Positions 48,110-53,704 of a stretch of 53,704 nucleotides of DNA are shown one piece after another. Position numbers and translations under genes: made by a program. The stretch lies in contig JBQCIO010000098.1 of assembly GCA_051953655.1 (NCBI GenBank), forward strand, positions 1 through 53,704, given 5' to 3'. This DNA is from JBQCHF01 sp051953655. GTDB taxonomy: Bacteria; Actinomycetota; Actinomycetes; Motilibacterales; Motilibacteraceae. The notes beneath the pieces are model-generated. The model saw only the letters and a program-made list of their open reading frames with translations. It had not been told where the DNA came from and made no database searches. Every line of letters starts with the position of its first letter. Within the stretch, counting starts at the first letter, position 1.

Positions 48110-49021
48110 CTACTTGACCGATCCCGACGTGAGGCCCTGGACGTAGAACTTTCCCAGGGTCAGGTAGGCGACGAGCGTCGGGACCGCCGCGATGAGGGCG
48201 CCGGCCATGACGATGTTCCAGTCGACGGTCTGCGTGCCCGACAGGTTGTTCAGCGCCGCCGTCACCGGCTGCATGCCGGGGTTGGGGATCACGACGATCC
48301 CGAACAGGAAGTCGTTCCAGATGTTGGTGAACTGGAAGATGTCGGCCACCACGAAGCCCGGCGCCGACAGCGGGACGACGATGCGCCAGAAGGTGGCGAT
48401 GAGGCCTGCGCCGTCGAGGGCCGCGGCCACGACGAGCGCGGTCGGGATCGTCGCCGTGTAGTAGTTGCGGAAGATCAGGGTGGTGATCGGGACGCCGTAG
48501 ACCACGTGCGTGAGCACGAGCCCTGGGATGGTGCCGTAGAGGTGCACCAGCTGGAGGAACTTCACCAGCGGGATCAGCACGGACTGGTAGGGGATGAACA
48601 TCCCCACGAGCATCAGGGTGAAGACCAGGTTGTCGTACCGGAAGCGCCACTTCGACAACAGGTAGCCGTTGAAGGACCCGAGCAGGCTCGAGAGCGCGAC
48701 GGCGGGCACGACCATCTCGAACGAGTGCAGGAAGTTCGGTGCGAGCGCCCGCCACGCGGCCGCCAGGCCCTGCGTCGACAGGGGGTGCGGCAGCTGCCAC
48801 ATCGTCGAGACGTCCGCGTTGGCCGAGGTCTTGAAGGCCGCGGAGAGCAGGACGTAGAGCGGGAGGAGCATGACCGGGACCAGGACCACGAGCACGGCGA
48901 GCTGGATGCGGCGTGCCAGCGGCCCGAAGGCCTGGTGGCCGTGGCGGTCGCGCCGGCCCGGCAGGACCCGCGCCTGAGGGGTCCGGGACGCGACCGGGGT
49001 CGTCACGACGGCGTCACTCAT
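48110..49021 (-). CDS. ABC sugar transporter permease, MalG type
   Basis: Inner-membrane permease of 303 residues. The first helix is at about 37-57 (LAVLVVLVPVMLLPLYVLLS). Near the middle, ALVVAAALDGAGLIATFWRI is the EAA contact loop, though with Ala in place of the usual Glu at its first position. The C-terminus ends at VAYLTLGKFYVQGLTSGSVK. ATG 49021 overlaps the preceding permease by 8 bases. Second permease of the uronate-locus importer; as for the first importer, no ATPase is encoded locally. Confidence 0.92.
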   Translation of the reverse strand: MSDAVVTTPVASRTPQARVLPGRRDRHGHQAFGPLARRIQLAVLVVLVPVMLLPLYVLLSAAFKTSANADVSTMWQLPHPLSTQGLAAAWRALAPNFLHSFEMVVPAVALSSLLGSFNGYLLSKWRFRYDNLVFTLMLVGMFIPYQSVLIPLVKFLQLVHLYGTIPGLVLTHVVYGVPITTLIFRNYYTATIPTALVVAAALDGAGLIATFWRIVVPLSAPGFVVADIFQFTNIWNDFLFGIVVIPNPGMQPVTAALNNLSGTQTVDWNIVMAGALIAAVPTLVAYLTLGKFYVQGLTSGSVK

Positions 49022-50069
49022 GAGCGTCCCTCCGTCCGGTCTGCACGAGGTACGGGACCACGACGGCGCAGACCATGAGCAGCATGACGACCGAGGCGGC
49101 CGCCCCGCGGTTGGGCTGCAGAGCCTTGTAGATCGTCTCGTAGACGAAGATGCCGGGCATGTCGGTGGCGAAGCCGATCCCACTGCCGCTCATGGCGTAG
49201 ATCAGGTCGAACATCTTGAACGCGACATGGGCGAGGATCACCGCCACCGTGACGGCGAAGGGCTTCATGAGCGGCATGACGATCGAGCGGTAGTAGCGCA
49301 GCCCCGTCGCGCCGTCGAGCTGTGCCGCCTCGAGGGTCTCCTCCGGCACCGAGGACAACCCGGCCAGGAACATCGCCATCGCGAAGCCCATGAGCTGCCA
49401 GGCCGAGGCGAGCACGACGGCGAGCAGGGCCAGCGGGATGCCGAGCTTGACCTGGATGAAGTGGCCGCCTGGGAGCACCTTCTCAAGCAGGGCGCTGACG
49501 TCGCCGACGACCGTCGGTGAGGACGTCCAGTCGGGCTTGAGCGGCGCCCCAGTGACCTGCTCGTAGGCCGACGACAGCCCCGACTTGGCCAGGATGAGGT
49601 TCAAGCCGGCCTCGGGGTTGAACAGCCAGCGCCAGACCACGCCGGTGACGATGAACGACAGGGCGTAGGGAAGCATGAAGACCGAGCGGAAGAAGCCTTT
49701 GGCCACCAGGGCGTTGTGCACCAGCACGGCCAGGAGGAACCCCGCCCCCACGGCGAGGAGCAGGAAGAGCACGGTGAACACGAGGTTGTTGCGCACGTCC
49801 GCCTGGAACCGCGCTGACCGGGCCAACGCCTGGTAGTTGGCGTACCACGGGCTCGCGGGGGTGAGGTCGGGCTTGGCTGCCCGCCAGTTCTTCGAGACCG
49901 ACACGGCGACCGTGTAGGAGATGAAGACGTAGACGAACACGCTGACGAGCAGGAAGGTGGGCAGCAGCCAGAGCAGTCCGGGCGGGAGGTGGCGTCGACG
50001 ACGTCGTGGGGCGGCGGGTCGTGGGGGTGCGGAGGTTCCGACATCGAGCTCTGACACGGCGGTGGCCAT
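49014..50069 (-). CDS. ABC sugar transporter permease, MalF type
   Basis: Inner-membrane permease of 351 residues with an Arg-rich cytoplasmic tail before the first helix (LLWLLPTFLLVSVFVYVFIS). Long hydrophilic loops (for instance NWRAAKPDLTPASPWYANYQ) precede the remaining helices. EETLEAAQLDGATGLRYYRS is the EAA motif. ATG 50069 has GGAG at 5 bases. It follows a strong hairpin below the binding-protein gene, so its expression may be set lower than that of the binding protein. Confidence 0.92.
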   Translation of the reverse strand: MATAVSELDVGTSAPPRPAAPRRRRRHLPPGLLWLLPTFLLVSVFVYVFISYTVAVSVSKNWRAAKPDLTPASPWYANYQALARSARFQADVRNNLVFTVLFLLLAVGAGFLLAVLVHNALVAKGFFRSVFMLPYALSFIVTGVVWRWLFNPEAGLNLILAKSGLSSAYEQVTGAPLKPDWTSSPTVVGDVSALLEKVLPGGHFIQVKLGIPLALLAVVLASAWQLMGFAMAMFLAGLSSVPEETLEAAQLDGATGLRYYRSIVMPLMKPFAVTVAVILAHVAFKMFDLIYAMSGSGIGFATDMPGIFVYETIYKALQPNRGAAASVVMLLMVCAVVVPYLVQTGRRDAHE

Positions 50070-50095
50070 GACGTCTCCGGTGCGTGAGTGGGGGA

Positions 50096-50134
50096 CCAGG
50101 TGTGGGGCCGCCGCAGGCGCGGCCCCACACCTGG
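50096..50134 (-). promoter_or_regulatory. intercistronic stem-loop between binding protein and permease
   Basis: Perfect 15-base stem CCAGGTGTGGGGCCG (50096-50110) / CGGCCCCACACCTGG (50120-50134) with a 9-base loop, 18 bases after the binding-protein stop. No T-run follows. Known operons of this kind use such hairpins to protect the upstream message or to reduce the downstream one; here that is inference. Confidence 0.7.
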
Positions 50135-50152
50135 CTGTTTGACGGGTCGTGC

Positions 50153-51475
50153 CTACTTGTTGCTCGCGAAGGCGGTGTCCATGGCCTTCGCGAACGCGTC
50201 CGCGTCGCCGTTGGACTCCAGCAGCGTGGACGCGTCGGAGAAGGCCTGCGTGATGGCGGCAGGAAGTCTCGGTGCACCCTGGACGAGGGAGGGGACGAGC
50301 TTTCCGCTGGCCAGCGTCTTGGCTGCACCCTGCTGGTAGGCACCGAGCGCCGAGGTGTCGACGTCGGTACGGAAGGGAGCCGCGCCCTTGCGCTGGTTGA
50401 ACTTGACCTGGGCGTCCTTGCTCATCACCGCCGTCACGAACGCGGCAGCGCCCGCCGGGTTCTTGCTTCCCTTGCCCTCGACGAAGGCGTCGCTCACCGT
50501 GACGAAGGTGTTGGGGTCGCCGAGGACCGTGTAGCCGAAGTCGGTGCCGTCCTTGAGCTGCTGCTTGACCACCAGCTCGCCGTAGGCCCAGTCGCCCATG
50601 ATGTTGAAGGCGCACTTGCCCTGCGCGAGCTCGGCCACGGCGCCGGCCCAGTCCTGGGACTTGTGGTCCGGCTGCGCCCACCCGATGGTCGTGTAGGCGT
50701 CCTTGACGGCCTGCACCACCTTGGGGTCGCTCCACTTCAGCGACCCGTCCATGAGGCTGTTCCAGCCGTCGGCGCCCACCTCGCCGACGACGGTGTCCTC
50801 GACCACCGTTGCCGCCGTCCAGATGGCGGTGTCGCCGAGGCAGAGGGGAGCCACACCCTTGGACTTGAGCTGGGTGGCGATGTCCTGGAACTGGCTGAAC
50901 GTCATGCTGGCAGGGACATCGATGCCGGCGTCGGCGAGGATCTTCTTGTTGTACCACCACACGTTGTTGCGGTGGACGCCGGTGATGACCGCGTAGATCT
51001 TGCCGTCGTAGGTGATGCTGTCGAGCAGCGCCTTCGGGACATCCTTGTCCCAGCCGTTCTTCGTGTACAGGTCGGTCAGGTCCGACACGACGCCCTGCGA
51101 CACGTAGTCGCCGAGCGCGCCACCGGCGTGGGTCTGCCAGGTCTCAGGAACGTCCCCGCCGGCGAGTCGGGTCGCGAGCACCTGCTGGGCGTTCGTTCCG
51201 GCGCCACCGGCCACGGCGGCGTTGACCAGCTTGAGGTCGGGATTGGCCGCCTTGGTGGCGTCGAAGAGCTGCTGCAGCGCAGCGCTCTCCGACCCCGAGG
51301 TCCACCAGGAGAACACCTCCGCGGACCCGGTGGCAGGACCGGTGCCCTGGCTCGAGGTGGATCCGGCAGCGGCCTGGGACGAGCCGCCCCCCGACGTGCC
51401 GCCGCCGCAGGCGGAAAGCAGCAGTGTGCTGACGCCGATCGCCGCGAGTGCGACCGCGCGCTTGTTCTTGGGCAT
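50153..51475 (-). CDS. sugar-binding lipoprotein of ABC importer
   Basis: Extracytoplasmic binding protein of 440 residues. The signal MPKNKRAVALAAIGVSTLLL ends at the lipobox LSAC with Cys23. A Gly/Ser/Thr-rich linker of about 25 residues follows, then EVFSWWTSGSESAALQQLFD at the start of the type 1 binding fold. ATG 51475 has an AGGAG ribosome site 5 bases away. It stands between the GH88 hydrolase and the permeases in one transcription direction, so a glucuronide or unsaturated uronic-acid oligosaccharide is the likely ligand. A long hairpin follows the gene. Confidence 0.93.
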   Translation of the reverse strand: MPKNKRAVALAAIGVSTLLLSACGGGTSGGGSSQAAAGSTSSQGTGPATGSAEVFSWWTSGSESAALQQLFDATKAANPDLKLVNAAVAGGAGTNAQQVLATRLAGGDVPETWQTHAGGALGDYVSQGVVSDLTDLYTKNGWDKDVPKALLDSITYDGKIYAVITGVHRNNVWWYNKKILADAGIDVPASMTFSQFQDIATQLKSKGVAPLCLGDTAIWTAATVVEDTVVGEVGADGWNSLMDGSLKWSDPKVVQAVKDAYTTIGWAQPDHKSQDWAGAVAELAQGKCAFNIMGDWAYGELVVKQQLKDGTDFGYTVLGDPNTFVTVSDAFVEGKGSKNPAGAAAFVTAVMSKDAQVKFNQRKGAAPFRTDVDTSALGAYQQGAAKTLASGKLVPSLVQGAPRLPAAITQAFSDASTLLESNGDADAFAKAMDTAFASNK

Positions 51476-51530
51476 GCTTGCTCCTGGGAGTCGCTCGCGA
51501 TCCGCACGCGAGGCTGGGTAGGGTGGACCG

Positions 51531-52664
51531 TCAGCGCTGAGTGGAGAGGAGCTCGCCGCCGAGGACCTTGTCGAGGGCCTCGACGAAGAAGTAGTCGCCC
51601 CACATCACGCTTTCATCGACTCCCAGGTTCTTGGTCTCGTGATAGCTGCCGTGCTTGAGGATGCCGTCCCACTCATGGTCAGACGAGGCCAAGAACCTGG
51701 GGCTGGACAGCGTCCGAACCGTTTCGAACGCGTAGGCCGCATAGCGGTCCGCTCGGTCGGGGTCTCCGACCAGCGCGGCCAGCTGCAGCAGCCCGCTGGC
51801 CGCGATCGCGGCAGCGGAACTCTCGTAGGGGAGTGCCGGGGAGGGTTCGTCCCAGTCGTTGGGCGGGACCAGTCGCGAGCCGGTCCGCTCGAGGTAGAAG
51901 TCCGCGCAGGCGAGCGCGGTCCGCAGGAACCGCTCGTCCTGGGTGAAGGCGAACACCGTGCCGAAGCCGTAGAGCGCCCACGCCTGGCCGCGGGCCCACG
52001 AGGAGTCGTCGCGCCACCCCTGCTGCGTGGACTGACGCAGGAACTCGCCGGTGTCCAGGTCGAAGACGCCCTCGTGAGACGTGCTGCCGTCGCCGCGGAC
52101 GAGGAAGCGGCGCGTCTGCTCGCAGTGCGTGCGCACTCGTCGGAGCAGGTCCTCGTCCCCGGTCCGCTGGGCCGCGTAGTAGATGATCCCGACGTTCATC
52201 ATGATGTCGATGAACGTGCTGTCCTCGGCGAGGAACGAGCGCAGGAACCCGGCCTTCTCGTGGAACCGCAGGCCCATGGTGCGACCCGCCTGGACCACGA
52301 CGTCGTCCAGCGCCGGGTCGCCGGTGCGCAGGAACCAGCTGCGCCAGGTCGGCCAGAAGGTGAAGCCGAGGTCGTGGACCTCGCGGTCGAACTGGCGCCC
52401 CTCCAGCAGCCGCGAGTAGTGCTCGGCGCGGGGCCGCCACACCGCGGCGTCCAGGTGCCGCTCGAAGATCCACATCATGCCGGCGGGAAAACCCTCGCAC
52501 CAGTTGGTCCAGGGGTCCTCGTCGTGCAGCCACTTGCCGCCGTTGGTGAACAGGGGCAGGTGGTCCGGATGCTGCCGCACCAGCCGGTCGACCTTCTCGC
52601 CGGCGACGTCCATGGCGTGCCTGGCCAGCTCGACCACGTCGCGCGGGGGCTCGATCCTGGTCAC
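51531..52664 (-). CDS. GH88 unsaturated glucuronyl hydrolase
   Basis: Cytoplasmic (alpha/alpha)6-barrel hydrolase of 377 residues. It removes the unsaturated uronic acid that polysaccharide lyases leave at the end of oligosaccharides. WTNWCEGFPAGMMWIFERHL, GFTFWPTWRSWF, DIMMNVGIIYYAAQRTGDED, DSSWARGQAWALYGFGTVFA and the C-terminal ESVMWGDYFFVEALDKVL are typical GH88 stretches, with the Asp of IDIMMN and the Asp of RDDSSW likely in catalysis. No signal peptide. GTG 52664 overlaps the dehydrogenase stop by 4 bases. It implies that this operon handles lyase products of a glucuronic-acid polymer. Confidence 0.9.
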   Translation of the reverse strand: MTRIEPPRDVVELARHAMDVAGEKVDRLVRQHPDHLPLFTNGGKWLHDEDPWTNWCEGFPAGMMWIFERHLDAAVWRPRAEHYSRLLEGRQFDREVHDLGFTFWPTWRSWFLRTGDPALDDVVVQAGRTMGLRFHEKAGFLRSFLAEDSTFIDIMMNVGIIYYAAQRTGDEDLLRRVRTHCEQTRRFLVRGDGSTSHEGVFDLDTGEFLRQSTQQGWRDDSSWARGQAWALYGFGTVFAFTQDERFLRTALACADFYLERTGSRLVPPNDWDEPSPALPYESSAAAIAASGLLQLAALVGDPDRADRYAAYAFETVRTLSSPRFLASSDHEWDGILKHGSYHETKNLGVDESVMWGDYFFVEALDKVLGGELLSTQR

Positions 52665-53704
52665 CGGACGCTCCCGTCGAGCCAGCTGGCGCGGGGGCCG
52701 GTGCGCATGGTGATGGTCTTGAGCTCGGTGAACTCGTCGATGGCTGCGCGCCCGAGCTCGCGCCCGATGCCGCTCTGCTTGTAGCCGCCGAAGCTGAGCT
52801 CGGGGAAGCCGTCCATCCAGCAGTTGACCCAGACCGTGCCGGCCTTCGCCCCGCGGGCGAACGCGAGCGCCGTGTCGACGTCGCGGGTCCAGATGCCCGC
52901 GGACAGCCCGTACACGGTGGCGTTCGCGATGCGCAGCGCGTCGTCGAGGTCGGTGAACCGCAGGGTGGACAGGACCGGACCGAAGATCTCCTCCTGCGCG
53001 ATGTCCATCTCCGGCGTCACGTGGTCGAAGACCGTGGGCTGGTAGAAGCGCCCGGTCGGCGCGCCGAGCCGGTCGCCGCCGAGCAGCAGCTCCGCGCCCT
53101 GCTCCCGGCCGGCGTCGACGAGCGTCTCGATGGTCCGCAGCTGGGCCGGGCTCGCGATGGCCCCGACGAGGGTGGACTCCTCCAGCGGGTCGCCGACCCT
53201 GACCTGGGCCGCGCGCTCCACGACCCGGGCGACGAAGTCGTCCGCGATGTCGCGCTGGACGAGCAGGCGGCTGCCGCTGTTGCAGCACTCGCCCTGGTTG
53301 AAGTAGACGCCGAAGACCACCGCGTCGACGGCTCGGTCGAGGTCGGCGTCGGGCATGACGACCTGGGGGTTCTTGCCCCCCAGCTCCAGCTCGACCTTCT
53401 TCAGGGTTGACGCGGCCGTGGCCATGATCTGCTTGCCCACGGCCGTGGAGCCGGTGAAGGTGATCATGTCGACGTCGGGGTGCTCGGCCAGCCGGCCGCC
53501 GACGTCGCGCCCGGCACCGGTGACGACGTTGACGACGCCGTCGGGCAGCCCCGCCTCCCGGCACAGCTCGGCCAGCCGCACGGTCGTGCCGGAGGTGAGC
53601 TCGGCCGGCTTGACGACGGCGGTGCAGCCGACGGCGAGGGCGAAGGGCAGCTTCTGACTGACGATGAGCAGCGGGAAGTTCCAGGGCGTGATCATGCCGA
53701 CGAC
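52661..53704 (-). CDS. aldehyde dehydrogenase (ALDH superfamily), 5' end cut by window
   Basis: NAD(P)-dependent aldehyde dehydrogenase; 347 codons lie in the window and the frame continues past its end. ITPWNFPLLIVSQKLPFALA is the cofactor-site helix; ITFTGSTAVGKQI and LELGGKNPQVV, with the catalytic-base Glu, follow; the nucleophile is the Cys of NQGECCNSGSRLLV (the first of the two adjacent Cys at the usual position). EEIFGPVLS and SFGGYKQSGIGRELG complete the fold. About 130-150 N-terminal residues are missing compared with a full ALDH of about 490. It is the first visible gene of the uronate operon; the promoter lies beyond the window. Confidence 0.93.
   Translation of the reverse strand, partial: VVGMITPWNFPLLIVSQKLPFALAVGCTAVVKPAELTSGTTVRLAELCREAGLPDGVVNVVTGAGRDVGGRLAEHPDVDMITFTGSTAVGKQIMATAASTLKKVELELGGKNPQVVMPDADLDRAVDAVVFGVYFNQGECCNSGSRLLVQRDIADDFVARVVERAAQVRVGDPLEESTLVGAIASPAQLRTIETLVDAGREQGAELLLGGDRLGAPTGRFYQPTVFDHVTPEMDIAQEEIFGPVLSTLRFTDLDDALRIANATVYGLSAGIWTRDVDTALAFARGAKAGTVWVNCWMDGFPELSFGGYKQSGIGRELGRAAIDEFTELKTITMRTGPRASWLDGSVR

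Noticed and set aside
46617..48146. Plus-strand 509-codon frame opposite GMC oxidoreductase
   Set aside because: Antisense of GMC; no protein-like hydrophobic pattern.
1..53704. CRISPR arrays, tRNA, rRNA, IS elements, phage genes
   Set aside because: No regularly spaced repeats beyond short 9-base tracts, no tRNA cloverleaf noticed by eye, and no transposase, integrase or capsid motifs. A covariance-model search would be needed to exclude small RNAs.

Overview
The window is very GC-rich (G/C at almost every third codon position), uses GTG starts freely, and has several -10 hexamers placed 6-8 bases before a start codon (leaderless mRNAs). It carries S4, WYL, MmpL-type and DUF7144 proteins. 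Together these point to an actinomycete; Geodermatophilaceae or a near relative is my guess, not something shown. I see no phage, insertion sequence, CRISPR array, rRNA or tRNA.

Layout. 1-5.5 kb: housekeeping and accessory genes: a PIG-L deacetylase, an S4 protein, an SDR divergent from an XRE/MmyB regulator, and a DHA2-type MFS exporter divergent from its TetR repressor with clear operators. 5-22.8 kb: a glycan-use locus for a sulfated, partly acetylated, probably galactan-containing polysaccharide: two sulfatases, a formylglycine-generating enzyme overlapping one of them, an ABC sugar importer (binding lipoprotein plus two permeases), GH2, GH43-like and GH128-like hydrolases, a CE7-type acetyl esterase, two ROK repressors and a shortened DeoR protein. 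22.8-27.3 kb: a small membrane protein, a WYL regulator divergent from a VOC protein, an ArsR-CDF zinc-type metal operon, and a pterin-dehydratase-like/VOC fusion. 27.7-34.5 kb: an OmpR-type response regulator followed by one uninterrupted 1,262-codon gene joining a histidine kinase to a complete MmpL transporter, then two membrane proteins and a duplicated ABM-fold protein. 34.5-40 kb: an SDR, a glutaredoxin-thioredoxin reductase fusion, a DUF7144 protein, a 30-residue membrane peptide, and a double-SnoaL/MoaF-like pair divergent from an AraC regulator. 40.1-44.3 kb: a broken PilZ gene, then a CarH-like cobalamin-binding domain fused to a LuxR-type DNA-binding domain, a PAS-GAF NarL-type histidine kinase, and a lone receiver protein. 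44.4-53.7 kb: a tightly overlapped minus-strand operon for uronate or glucuronide catabolism: aldehyde dehydrogenase (cut by the window end), GH88 hydrolase, ABC importer, GMC oxidoreductase, KDPG aldolase, PfkB (KDG-type) kinase and a GlcG/HbpS protein.

Most notable. (1) The B12-LuxR / PAS-GAF kinase / lone receiver set: the DNA-binding output normally carried by a NarL response regulator sits on a protein whose sensor resembles the CarH B12 photoreceptor, while the neighbouring receiver has no output domain. (2) The histidine kinase-MmpL fusion, which would put sensing and export or lipid transport in one polypeptide. Both are read from sequence and rest on motif recognition without database searches.
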